64,000 bases of DNA. Source: Cephalotrichum gorgonifer. Lineage: Eukaryota > Ascomycota > Sordariomycetes > Microascales > Microascaceae. Positions 1 to 12,161 of the stretch are shown one piece after another. A program made the translations under genes and the position numbers. The notes beneath the pieces are model-generated. The model had not been told where the DNA came from, ran no database searches, and saw only the letters and a program-made list of their open reading frames with translations. Position 1 is the stretch's first letter; each line of letters opens with the position of its first letter. The stretch covers positions 739,746-803,745 of the forward strand of contig ONZQ02000002.1 of assembly GCA_900312665.1 (NCBI GenBank), written 5' to 3'.

Positions 1-595
1 GGTTAGGCGACCGTTCGGCCACCCCATCGCGGCTTCGGCCGGCAGGCCTGGCGGCCTCCTCCACGAACGCCTACCACCGGGGTACGCTGCGCCTTTGGCG
101 CACATTGAGGCATTGGACGCCAGTCTTTCAAGATATGGGGCGCCCTTCGTCATTTCGAGGATCTCTACGCCTGCCAAGAAGCACATGATTTCAAGCCAAG
201 GACATGTCATTGAGCCGTTGGACTGGGGGGCTTCGTTGGACAAGACGGGGAAATGACATAATATGCCGCCAGCAGGGGGCCTGGATACGTCGAATCGGGG
301 ATACGATGCGATGGGCAAGCATGACGCGCAAGTCACGCTGCCTTCGGAGCTCGAGGTAATTAGCTGGAAGGACGCTGAAGACTCCGGGGTGGGATTCTGG
401 AAACGTCGGAATCGCTTCTTCTATCTTGTATGGCTGTTGAAGCTCGGCGGTGAAATGAGCAGGTGGTCCTATTAATGACCAATACCGATGGAGGGTGCTC
501 TGTGGGGATGCGGCAATTGGTTGTGATGAGTCCAGCGATTCTCGTGAGCCCTCCTCGTGACTTGATGAGTTCTTTGCTTCAGAGGTATGGGCCAT
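1..595 (-). CDS. Possible 5' part of an unrecognised minus-strand gene, cut by the window edge
   Basis: An open frame starts with ATG at 595 and runs leftward for about 100 codons. A plausible acceptor (TTGGCAG, exon from 170) follows, after which the frame stays open to base 1. A donor at 288 (GTATCC) or a GTGACT donor slightly upstream (near 320) both give the phase that fits this acceptor, so the exact splice is undecided. The resulting partial protein is about 145-160 residues: a Ser/Glu-rich N-terminus, then a Pro/Arg-rich stretch. I recognise no domain. Codon use is less GC3-biased than in the clear genes, so this may be a chance open frame. Confidence 0.3.
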
Positions 596-3500
596 ACAAG
601 TACTCGTACTCGTATCACGTAACGCGACGATGATAGCTGGACTTTTTTTTCTGCTCCTTGATTGCGGATTTCATCGGCCGCCGTTGTGTCTATCTGTAAC
701 ATCGGGGTCGCCCTGCCTTGTCGTGGGGGCAAATGGAGCTAGCTGGGCGTAGTTGCCTCCTCGGGTAAGGATAGTAATTATGGAGTACTAAAGTACTTAT
801 AGGCTAGATCGTATTATAACTCTTTGTATCTTCACTTCGTCATCATTGATGGGTCCCGGTAGGGCCCGGTTGGCCGCCTCGTTCATGGCATGAAGATGAA
901 GAGCCATGGGCGGAGCAATATGCCGCCGTGGGCCGAGCCAAAAATGGAATTCGGTCCTTCGAACTCGTCCGTCCGCGACCAATTGGTCCCCTGTCCGATT
1001 GAGCATAGAGAATCATTTTATGAATCTTCGGCTCCGATTTTGAGCCCCTGAAGAAGGAAAGCATTAGACAAGTCAGCTCGCTCCCACTCCCACATCGAAT
1101 GTTGACGTCGAGCCAAGCATAGTACCCACGGCCAAAATGCAGGGATAGGAAGGTACAAACTCTGGGGTCAAAATATAAGTACCAGTACACTCAACCTAGT
1201 GTACCCGCACCCTGTCATCACATCGCCAAGAACCCTCTGGCCCCTGCCACCGTACCGACAACGTCAACGGCTAGAGATCTCAGATATCAAGCTCGAGAAA
1301 AGCTCGAGTCAATCACTAAATGCGAAACCGGAGGTCTTAGCCTCTCTCATTCCACATCGGAATAGCCAAGCCTCCTTAGCGACGTGCGAAAATGAGCCAC
1401 AACGCCAATGAGTGCGTCTAAACCATGAGTTCCTATTTCGAGGGGGACTTTCAAGTCGTCCAGAACGGAAAGAGGGATCTCCAATGGTGAAGAGTGGGTC
1501 CTGCAAGAACCGTCAACGGGAAGAAAGAGTGCGGGACCGCTAGCGGGCGGGGGGGTTAAAAAGGGTGGCAGGAGCGGGACGTGAACAAAGGGCGCTAGCG
1601 AATGGGAGACCGGGGGTGGGCGATCAGATCCCTGTTAGAAAAGGTGATAGTCCATGTGATTGGTTGGAGCTGTGAAAGTAGGTGCAGGGAGGCCAGCCAA
1701 TGGGGAGCCACAGGTGCCTTGACCACGACTTGGTTGGGCGCTTCCGCGACCACACATCTTTCGAGCTTTTGCCCCGCACCTGCCCAACCGAACGTCCCCC
1801 CCCATTCCCCATTGTGCATTGTTCTCTCGCCTCGCGGCTACCCGTATTGTAAAGATGGTGTTCGGGGAGAAACTTCGAGGGTAGGTGCGTCCAGAAGCAT
1901 ATAATGGTCGAGCCACGTTTTTCCCCTTATTATTTTTTTTTTCTTTTTTCGTCGAGTGGGCTGGGCAAACCATGGTGCAATTCTGGTGAGATATGAGAGC
2001 GAGATCGGCGGCGTCGGGCGCCTCCACGCTTCCAACGACCCGATCCATCCATCCATGCATGTCCGCGACCACCACCGCCAGAATCTGGGGAGGCATGGCA
2101 GGTCTGTAAGGTACGGCGTGGACACAAAACCAACACCCGTGTCCTTGGGCTCTTGGTATATTCTAATGATGCCAATACATGGGTGTTCCACGAGGAGCGG
2201 GCTCACAGGACTGACTTCCTCATCCCATATTGGACGAGCAAACTCGTAGTTATTACCTCCTCTTCTCTTTCTTAATTTCGTTCCGTACTGGTACATCCAG
2301 CCACGCAAACTAGAGTCTTGAATTACCTATCCTGGTCAACCTCGATCGTCCTCATCACACGGGCTCACGCAAGTCTCGGTAGACACTTGAAACCCCCCCT
2401 CGCGGTCTGCTCTTCTTGTACTTGTGGTATTCCCGTTTCGAGGAACGCTTTGCGCCACAACGCGCGCGTGGGTTTATTTTAAGATCGAGATGCTGCATCC
2501 CCGCCGACCATCGCGCAAAGCGCTATCACGTCCTTTCTTGGAAGGTCTTTCCTGGCTGTTCATGCGACGACAGTGCCAGAAGAAGCTAACTGGTAGGAGC
2601 CAAAATCTAATTATAGGTGATTATTGATGTATGTTAGTTGCTATGGCATATATCCTACTCGTACATCATGCGTCACGTTTGCAGTCAATCCGCCCCTCCA
2701 AGGGTCCAAAGATACTTACGGGGATCGTCTGGTACCGTAGCATCCGGCGGTACGAAGCTAACATCCCCATATGCGATTCTCTCCGTAAGGCCCAACCACG
2801 AACGGCGCTGCCACACAGGTACAACCGGGAAGTACCTATTCTCGGCATGTTGTTGCCTCACCGGCCACTTCCATGACCCCTCCATTGCAGGCTATACCGC
2901 TCCGGGCATGCACTGCAAGGACGGACCAGCTCCCATCCCGGTCGTGGCTGCCAACTGGTCCATGCAGTCTCCGCCTGCTTTGAACCAGCGCTCACATGCC
3001 TGTCTCAATCCGCGGAAGGTCCCACCCCCAAATTCGCGTCCACATGTATTACACCAGTAGATAATTTGAGGCGAGGTACTTGCACTGAGCCCATGACGTG
3101 CCTTAGGTTCTACTAAGTCTAAGCCTCCGCTTTTTCCTGACTGCTCCGATCTTCCTTTCTGGAGGTCATTGTTAGCCGTTGACTCGAGCTCTCATTTGAC
3201 AGGCCAAGTTTGCTCGCAATTAGGCGCCGTATATTGGCGTTGTCTGGGTCTTCCCTGTTCTGTTCCGGATCCGTCCCGCCGCCGCCGCACACAAGCTTGC
3301 CCGCACCCATGCTCCATGCCCGCAGATGGATACGAGTACATGGGTACCAACGGGACTCGAAGTACTGGTACCGTACCCTTTTGAATGACAAGATCACTAT
3401 CACACCCTTGCTCTGCTCGGATCGTCCTCACGCCGTACTTACTTGTACATTCCCATCCAATGTTGGCACTCACACTAACACACCACCACGCACCACACAC

Positions 3501-4797
3501 CACCGCTCTTGCATCACTAATTCCCTCTTCTTCCTTCGTCCCGGCAGAGAGCTTCCCACATCTCCTACCTACCCGGCTCACTCACCTCACCTTCAAGCGA
3601 CACGTCCTCTAACCCCGACTTCCATATTGCCTATTCCTTATCTATCCATTCCACATTCCACATCCCATCGGCCTCTTCCACCTCCCGCCCTTTCCCCTCA
3701 CCACCCCTCACCACCCCGAACGGACGGGTCTTTGTTGCATCTCGTTCACTTGACCCTGCTTCTCGCCTCCGAAGTACCCAAGCCCCTTCCGCAGCCCGCT
3801 GTGCATATCCCTCCTGCGGTCCTGTGCCACCAGCCATCGATACCAAGTGTTCCTCGTATGCGGAGAACACCAAGGCGTTAGAGACGAGAAAGAGCCGATA
3901 ATAAGGAGACGACGTATCCTGTGAGAGATAGACTGTCCACTCCTGCAGGTCAAGCGCCGAGATACATTTGCCCTCCCAACAGACCCAACCCTCTCTGCCC
4001 TATCACCGTCCGCCCAACGAAGCGCCCGAGAGAGACCCGTCAGACTTGTACAGCAAACCCTGGGCCGCCGCTCCACCCTTTTTGTGCGTTTACAGCGCCG
4101 CCGCCCTGCACCGTCCCCATCCCTGAAAGCAGAGTCCGTTCCGGGACTTTGTTCACGGCCCTATTTCCCAATAATACCTTTTCCTTCCCTTCCCCTCTTC
4201 TTACTTTTTTTTCTCCCTCCTGCTCCGTAATTTCTGTCCCACCTCACAGTGAGCCTGTTTCCGGCAACTGCTTTTGAGGTAGCCGAGCAGCCCATCCCAC
4301 GACGCCTCGAGCAACTCACGAACACTTGTTCGTCCTCGGATCGTTTCTGCGACCGGCCTCCCGAACCGCCGATTTTCTGGCAACAGCGAACGAACCCGAA
4401 CGAACGCAAGCGATACACCAAAACGTGGAGGGTTATTCTTGCACCGGGAACGGGCATAATAACCTCCATGTAATAGTAGAGGCACGAGCAGCGTCGCCTC
4501 CCGCTTCTTCTTGCCTCGTCGCAACCTCCCAGCCGGCGCGGACCCTCTCGGACGAAGTCCGATTTAAGACGTACGTGCACCCATGACACAGGAGCTTCTG
4601 CTTCCCTCTCCTATTCCCTCCTGACCCCTTGAACTTTTTCTCATACCAAGGCGCTTCTTTGAGCAACGTTGCGCCCATCTCCTTTTGGATGCGCCTTCCC
4701 GACTAATAGCGCACGAGGCGTCTAGGGCCGAGGTCCTGACACTACAGAAAGGAGGAAGACAGCCAGATCATAAAGATACCAAGAGCCGCCAAACAAA
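596..4797. other. Long intergenic stretch with a pyrimidine-rich leader before the WD40 gene
   Basis: No supportable gene in 4.2 kb. Open frames here are short, overlap on several frames and lack family resemblance. Roughly 3400-4280 is strongly pyrimidine-rich on the plus strand, and its long Ser/Pro/His/Thr-rich frames are a by-product of that composition. It looks like the promoter and 5' leader of the gene that starts at 4798. Short GTAC/ACTCGTAC motifs occur near 597-618 and 785-800. Confidence 0.5.
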
Positions 4798-7700
4798 ATG
4801 AGCGCTCTACAATCCGCCACCCCGAGAAATCGTGCCGGTTCACTTCAATCCGGGCGATCATCGAACCGGGGCCGGACGGGTGAAATGGGCGATTTCGCAA
4901 TGGCGCCTGCGTCACTTCCCAAATACTTCGAGCCGACGGCGGCGACGGCCTCGATGTTTCTCTACGCACAGGGTCCATCGGTTGTGTGCTGCCATCACGA
5001 CACACTAACTATCGAGAGACGGTTTGCGAGACATTCTCACGAAGTCCAACTACTCGCCGTCGATAATTCTAGCGAGATTGGTGCTGGTCGGTTCGTCGTC
5101 AGTTACGACGCCGGGCAGAATGCCATCGTCTGGGACCTGATGACCGGCGACGAGATCGCTCGGTTTGCCTCATACGAGCATCTTACTGCCGCAGCGTGGA
5201 TGCGAAGTGGGAACGTTGCCTTTGGTGAGTTTCCCTGTAATTCCGACTTACACGCGTGCTTTAGTGGGGCCACCCGACCGAACTAACTTGGTCACTTGGC
5301 AGGAAACTCCCAAGGAACGATTATTCTCTTCGAGCCCACTACTTCCGAGCACGTCTCTGCGAGAACAATCGACCAAATAGCCGTTACGGCCCTTGCTCCG
5401 TCTGGTGACTGCAGGACATTTGCGATTGGGTATGTTTTCCAGGGTGATCCAACCAGGTGGTGGTGACGGACTAAAACTAATCAACCGCCTTTCCTCCCTC
5501 CAGATACCAAAATGGCCAGTGTTTGGTCGCTACTCTTCAACCGAGGTTCACTATCCTCCATAACCTTACTACATCGAGGACGCCGTCACCGATTGTTACT
5601 CTGCAGTGGCACGCCTCGTCTGCGCGGCAGAAGTCAGACATGCTCGCTTCTCAGACGCAAGACGGCGACTTGAGAGTTTGGAGCGTGGCCAAGTCCTACA
5701 ACAGCGACGACCCTGCCAAGGTTGTACGAGCACTCCGGCGAAATGACATCAGCAGGCCCGGCCCCAACTGGATGGGCTGGTCCAAGAACGGCCGCATCAT
5801 CCAATACACTGACTCGTAAGTGCTATCCCTCCTTGTGACATATTATCGTAGGAAGCAACACTAACAATCCCCTCAGCGAGACGATATCGTGGGATGTCCG
5901 CACGAAGCATGTTACTCATGACATGATTCCTACCCTCGAGAACGTGCGGGGCTTGGCCGTATACGGCCCTGGTGCCACTCTCTTCACGATGGGACCGAAC
6001 AACACGGTCCAACAGTTTGATTTGAACGCGCCCGCCATCATGGTGGCCAATGTCCAACACCCTGCTAACCTGCTGCCGCCTTCCCCTCCGGTGTCCATCG
6101 AGGAGCAGGCCGAGATGGCCACGACGATCGCCTCCGAGTCGGAGATCACATTCAACCCTAGCGATGTCGGTATTTCTGAAAGTGAAGAGGAATACTATCA
6201 ACCCCCCGCCAATCACGGCAGGGACGGATACCGGGCCGATCCGCGTCGTCGTGGCGCGGACGACAGCAGTGTACTTTCGAGTAGAAGTGGACTTTCCACA
6301 GCCTCGAGCGCCCGGACACCGCTTCAGTACCAAGGATCTGTACGCTCGCAGGGCTTGAGCGAGAAGACTTATATCTCCATCGGAGATTCACTGGCGCAGG
6401 GTAGGCAGGCGCCGTACAAGCACTCCGACATGTACTCCCAATCCTCTCTCAGCACCACATCTACGAGATCCAATCATAGGCCTTCTCGTCTGAGGAACGA
6501 AGTCTCACAGCAGGCGGTGGCCCCTGTAGAGGCTAGGGTTGACGACCTATTCAAGTTCACTCGCAGCCGTCTCAGCGACATCCCTTATAAGCCACCGATG
6601 CAAATGAATCAAGGCCGCCTGACCAATGATCACCTTCGTCAGCAGATGCTCAGTACCATATTTGGATGGAACAAGGATATTGAAGATCTCATTGCGGACG
6701 AAATGAGCAGGCACCCCAATGGATCGTCGAGTCGCATTATGCTGGGCAAGTGGCTTGGCTACGTCGATCAAGACCTCATGACCACGAGCTCCGAATCCAT
6801 GACGTCGTCGGACTGGATGATGCTAGCTCTGAGCGGCATTGGCCGCCAGCAAGCTTCCCAGCACAAGCTTGGCCGCGCCTATGTGACGACGTTGTTGGAA
6901 AAGGGCGATGTGCATGCTGCAGCCACGATTCTGATAGGCATGGGCGACCATAACGATGCAATCGAGATTTATATCTCGCACAAGCGGTTCATGGAGGCCA
7001 TCATTTTGACTTGTCTCTTCTTCCCATCCGTCTGGGAACGCCAGGCTGCCATTATCAAACGCTGGGGAGAGTGGGCAGTGCAACATGGGCAACAGAATCT
7101 AGCAATTCGATGGTAATAACCCCCGCTACCCCCAACTGTCGAAGCCTCCGCTAACCGTTTGACCCACTTGCAGCTTCGCCTGTTCCGGCCAGGAGTCGAC
7201 TGAGCCCTGGGCATCTCCTTCTGCAGCTCAACTGACCTTCCAGAATGCGGGCCCAAGTATCGGGGAGATCCTCAGCCCTCCGCTCTCACCTCCGTCCCTG
7301 AACCGTGGACCGCAGCGCCAGGTCGGGAAGAACTCGGCGTTGAAGCTCATTACCTCGTTCGATAGCCAGGCCGGCAGGGCGAAGTTCTTCTCACAAACCG
7401 ATGATGGCCAGACGCCTATTGCTGCTGGGGCCACTCCCATTGCTGAATCTGCTATCGATCACAACGGGGACCCTACGACAGCGGTGATGCGGTCGTCGAA
7501 CCGGGGTGGTTTCAACACACCGACATCCACCAGGTCATTTGCATCGTCTACCCTCGGTGGGCGCAACCCGCTCCCGTCTATCGGCGAGTCTCACGGAGAG
7601 GGTTCCACGCCGATCGCCAGCCGGCGCCAAAAGCAACCGGAGAATGCCCCGGCGGGAGTGGGCATCCAGAGGGCTGCAACCGCGAGCCCCATGATGATGA

Positions 7701-9799
7701 GGGATAGCAGGGCCAAGGGAGCGGGTCGCGAAGCTCCCATGCCGTCGCCGGATCCCCGGGTAGCAGCGAGGATGAAGGATGCTATGGAAAACAAACGCAA
7801 CGGATCTCGCGGCAGGATCCCCACTGGGCTCACGCTCCAGCTTGATTCTCTCACAGTGGACGATGACCTGGGGCCGACCTCGCCCGGCACGTCGGTGGCC
7901 TCATCGGCTCGTTACCATTGGCCCTCGCGGCGTCGTGGACCGGCTTCGGTCAGCTCAGTCACTTCGGCGTCGACGAACCGGAGCGTACGTACTACGGCCA
8001 CGGGCGGGCGACACCTGGAATCCTACATCCACAGTCTCGACGCGGCATCCGAGCGTAAGAAGGAGCCTAGGGGCCGCGCGGGGAGCCGTGACCGTGGCAC
8101 CAGGGCGCAGTCCGAAGAACGTGGCCGCACACCCGTGAGGGCGTATCCCGCCAAGCGATCGCCTACTTCGCCGGTTCCCATGTCTCCTGAAGAACTGGGT
8201 CATCTTAATTCCGCAAAATTCAACAAGGATGACCCCGTCCCTTACAGGAAACAGAACGCATCGCGTGCGTCAAGCAGGGGTACTAGCCGCCGTCCGAGTC
8301 AAACCCGTGTGGCGGAGGAAGCAGCCCTCAGATCCCCGATATCGCCTCCACCGATGTCTGCGGTACCGCAGCTCGATGATACCGAGGACGAAGCGGATTA
8401 CATTAAGGCACTCGAGGCGCAGGAGAAGTTCCGACAGCGACACAACAGGAGCCGTGGCGTCACTACCCCAGGAAAGGCGGAATTCCCGCCACAAGACGTT
8501 TCGCAGGGGCGTGGTCGAGTTACACCGCTAGATGGCAACCGCTCCCAGTACCAAATGTACAGAGGAAGCTCGGTAGAACATATGGGTGACCTCAAATCCG
8601 TCAAGGAGGGCCGACAGCGGAAGAAGGAGCAGGCGGCTCGGGAGCTCGAGCAGCGACGAAAGGAGCTTTCCAGGACCGCTGTAGCGGGCGCCATTCCGCA
8701 CCCCAATGACCTCACTCCTCTTCCCTTCCGCTTGGCGGCGGTAGAAATGTCGTCCAGAGGCTCGGATTCACCGCCGCGCAGCAGGACGGCGGATCCGATC
8801 CGAAGCATGTACGGACGCGGTGCTACGGGCTCGCCTCAAATTGGGCTCCCGGCGACCCCGAAGGCCATGAGGCTCGTCATGGACTCAGATCAGACGCAGG
8901 AGGCGGTCCCTCCCATCCCGCCATCGTTCATGCAGGGTCGGTCGGAAGAGAAGGACCGGGCACCCTCATCTCCCGAGAAGGCGCCGCCGCGGCAGTCTCC
9001 CCAGGACCAGGGCGAGCCCCTAACTCTCCTCCCATCATCGGTCTACCAGCCACCCCGCGGTCCAATCTCTCGTTGTATGTCGGCTCCCATCCCCGACGAG
9101 CCGTCAAACAGGGTTCATCGAGGGCCTTCCCGGTCTGGGAATATGAGCCGAAATGGGCCCAGCGAGCTCCGGAATATCAACGAACACACCTCGTCGTCGA
9201 GTGGGTTCGCTCGGCGCGGGTCGTACGATGACCAGGTTCCTCCACCTCCGCCGCCACACCCTAGCGGTCCTCCGTTGAGAGAGCTGCAGCATCTCGCGAT
9301 GCCGCCTCCACCTCCGCCCGCGCCTCTGCCGCACGTCGTGCATAGCTCGAGTACGGCAGCCCCCCCTCAGGGTACGATTGAAATCGTGATGGATGAGCCT
9401 GAGCACCAGAACCAGCAGCCACCCGTCCCGCCCCCGGCCCCAGCAGCCCCACCGTTCCCGTCGTCTACCCCTATTGTGATCCACCCCACAGAGATCACGG
9501 TGCCCGTGCTCCCTCCCCCGGCCCCGCCGTCGGTGAAGGGCCACAGCCGCGGCCGGAGTGTGACGGACAACAGCATCGCAGGACGCCTCTCCAAGGCCAC
9601 CGAGCGCCTCAGGTCGGCCAGTCGGTCGTCGAAAAAGGACAATGCTTACCGGGCACACAAGTCGCCTGAGTTCTCGCCTTACGAAAGCATCCTCCCGCCG
9701 ATGACGTACGGTCAGGTGGGGATGCGATCGCCGCCGCCGGCCGGTCCCATCGACCCGCACAACCTACCCACGGGACTGAACGACAGCGACCTGATTTAG
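4798..9799 (+). CDS. WD40-repeat protein with alpha-solenoid segment and long disordered C-terminus
   Basis: Five exons keep phase throughout: 4798-5224, 5303-5429, 5504-5815, 5877-7112 and 7174-9799, giving 1575 residues. The first ~330 residues hold degenerate WD40 repeats, with blade-end signatures such as IVWDLMTG, DLRVWSVAK and ISWDVRTKH. Residues ~560-720 look like an alpha-solenoid (DHNDAIEIYISHKRFMEAII, then a WGEWAVQHGQQNLAIRW helix pair running into CFACSGQES). The order, a WD40 beta-propeller followed by a helical repeat, resembles Gemin5- or coatomer-like scaffolds. Residues ~720-1575 are low complexity, rich in Ser, Arg and Pro, with poly-Pro runs near 9240-9330 and a short basic helix near the C-terminus. 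A scaffold role is inferred from architecture only. The start codon sits in a good context (aaaATGA). Confidence 0.88.
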
Positions 9800-11357
9800 T
9801 CTCGCCTGGTTGAAGCAGCTGATTTTTTTTTCTCATTTTTGTTTTGCCAAACTCGCTGATTTTTTATTCTTTCGAACCAAACTCACCTCCCTCTTATTTG
9901 GTTGATGAGACATTTCACTTCCTTTCTGCATGGCGAAGGGCGTTTAATTTGGACGAAATTTGATACCATTTTCAGGTTGGAGGGGTTCTACCCACCCCAA
10001 TCGCGCTTCGACTCTTTCCTTCAGGATATTAGAGGCCATATTTTTTCTTCCTTCTTCTTCTTCTTCTTTCACTTCATGAGATATGAGACGTCTTGTTTTG
10101 CGTCTGTTGATGCTGGGTTCCATAGCACGATGGACTGGGCGGGGAGAATAATATATTCAAGGTGAGCGTGTCAGGCAAGCTGAAGATGAAAGTGGGAAAG
10201 ATGGACTCTCGGGGAGATATATATATATATATTTGGTTGGGTTCAAGGTGGATGCAAAACAGGAGGAAAGGGAAAACGGTGTCTGTCATTTCCCCCCCAT
10301 ACATTGTTTTGCCTCGCGGCATTCTATGTTCTCGCGCTGGGGTTTTTATTGTCCTTTTTGGTTTCTTTTCGATTCTTGAGGGAGGAAATTTATGGTCATT
10401 TTATTTTCTCTTCTACGTTGTAGCTTAGGTCTACCTACTACTTGGTGGATAGACGCTGTTTATTTGGATTTTGGATGTCGTATATACGAAGGATATCGAC
10501 TAAGTTGCAATGGAATGTTTCACCTGTTCGTACATCATGATGCCGCCCTTCTTTGAATACCAGTAGATATAAGTGAAGTCGAAATAAAATGGTGGTATTC
10601 CATCTCGTAGACGGCGTTATTCTTGTCTGGATTACTATTACTGACATGGTGTTACGAGTTCGAAGAGGTAGCTGAGGTGGTGGTTGTGATGGTTACCCAC
10701 TCACCCTCACTTTTATCGTGCGCAAGCGAGGGACGTCGTCTAAAAAAAGGCCAAAAAATTGGGAGTTGACTTCTCAACCCCGTCCTGCCCCCCGGAATTC
10801 CCCCAGCGATCGTAATCCAGCACGCCACGCCACGGTGAGGACGTCTCTGCGGAGTGAAACCTCCCTGAAGTACGGTCTTCCCCATTGCTTAGGGCCGCAT
10901 GGGTCACGGTCGTCGGTTTCCCGGACGAGTGTGCGGGCCACCGTGGAAAAATCGTTCGCGCTGGGCGTCGAACTGGAGGGATCTTACGAGCTCCGGGGGG
11001 AGCAGGACGGGGTGTGTGAGAGTCTTCACCCGTTTGACCATTACAGCCGAAAGTTATGCCCTTAGTTACTGACTATAGGGGTAAGTCCCAGAAATCCGGG
11101 TAATTGTCGGGCGGTTGGGTGGAGAAGCTATGTAAGCACAGCACCCTGCACCCTTGCTGTTACTAACTGGTCAGTCTGTTGAATTGGGGGCATACCACCA
11201 TAGAAAGAACCTTAAGAGGTACCTACCTAGCTGGCTCAAGATCCAACGTCCAACATTCACTCGTTCACAAAACTGAGAGGGTTTCTCCCCCCCCATTCCC
11301 TTCCAAATTATATCATAAAGCTGGGTTTTATGATGGTGGGAGACCGAGGCAAGAAAG
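9800..11357. other. 3' flank of WD40 gene and GPI15 upstream region
   Basis: T-rich sequence after the stop at 9799 is the likely 3' UTR. An (AT)8 run lies at 10217-10232. Nothing else is recognisable. The last 150 bases before 11358 should contain the GPI15 promoter. Confidence 0.5.
10217..10232. repeat. (AT)8 microsatellite
   Basis: Uninterrupted AT dinucleotide run in the non-coding stretch downstream of the WD40 gene. Confidence 0.9.
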
Positions 11358-11975
11358 ATGCTCTCTAGGAAACCCCGTCTCCGCTCGAGGAGGCCGAGTC
11401 CCACGACGGTCGAATACACGCTCTCCACGAAACCACCGCCATCCCTCCCCACCGCGCTCCTCCACATCGTCGTCCTCGCCCTCCGCCTCGCCCTCCTCTC
11501 CTGCGCGATCCTCCTCCCAGCCTCCCGCCTGGCGCCCTACCTATCACTCCCCCCAACATTCCAGTCCCTCCTCGACGACGCCCGCCTGGGCCACCTCTCC
11601 GCCCGCCTCTCGGCCCCGCTCTCGACGCCGGCGCTGGCAGCGGTCGCGCTCCTCCTGGCGTTCGTCTCCCTCCAGCCCCTCCACGTCACCGAGTCCGTCC
11701 TCGTGCTGCGGGGGCTGGGCATCCAGACGCGCTCGTCGGCGGGGCTGTGGGGGCTCGGGGACGCGACGAGGTTCATACCCACAGAGAAGATACGCGACGT
11801 CCTGGTGAACGAGGTGTTTGTCGGCTTCGGCGTGCAGTACGTGCTCGTCGCCGTGGTGGAGGGGGAGGAGGACATGGTCGTCGTGTTCCCCAGGCTCAGG
11901 GGCGGCAAGGACGTCGTGCTGAGGGTCTGGAGGGGGGTGAGGGCATGTTTGTTCGAGGGGGGCGATGGGATCTGA
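11358..11975 (+). CDS. GPI15: GPI-GlcNAc transferase subunit, PIG-H family
   Basis: Intronless, 205 residues (yeast Gpi15 is of similar size). Hydrophobic stretches at ~32-53 and ~85-105 fit a membrane hairpin. After them comes the PIG-H domain: ESVLVLRGLGIQTRSS, then FIPTEKIRDVLVNEVFVGF, a VVVFPRLRGGK segment and a terminal LRVWRGVRACLFEG motif. These are typical of the family. PIG-H/Gpi15 belongs to the ER-membrane complex that transfers GlcNAc from UDP-GlcNAc to phosphatidylinositol, the first step of GPI-anchor synthesis. The catalytic subunit is not in this window. The gene is convergent with PUS3, with 186 bp between stop codons. Confidence 0.85.
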   Translation: MLSRKPRLRSRRPSPTTVEYTLSTKPPPSLPTALLHIVVLALRLALLSCAILLPASRLAPYLSLPPTFQSLLDDARLGHLSARLSAPLSTPALAAVALLLAFVSLQPLHVTESVLVLRGLGIQTRSSAGLWGLGDATRFIPTEKIRDVLVNEVFVGFGVQYVLVAVVEGEEDMVVVFPRLRGGKDVVLRVWRGVRACLFEGGDGI

Positions 11976-12161
11976 AGCCGGGAAAGACAGTTAGAAAAGG
12001 AAACCAGTTGGGGCTTCTTTTTCTCTCATTCTGGAAAAACGAAAAAAACCAAGGGGCTTGGTGTTGTCATGATTATACCCTCCCGATGCAATGTTCTTTT
12101 TTACCTTTTTCTTCTTCTTCTAATGTCTATATATGCCCTGCAATGTATTTTTTTTTCACGA

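Noticed and set aside
3210..3881. 223-residue Ser/Pro/His-rich plus-strand frame
   Set aside because: It results from CT-rich leader sequence. There is no domain, and overlapping frames on both strands are equally long.
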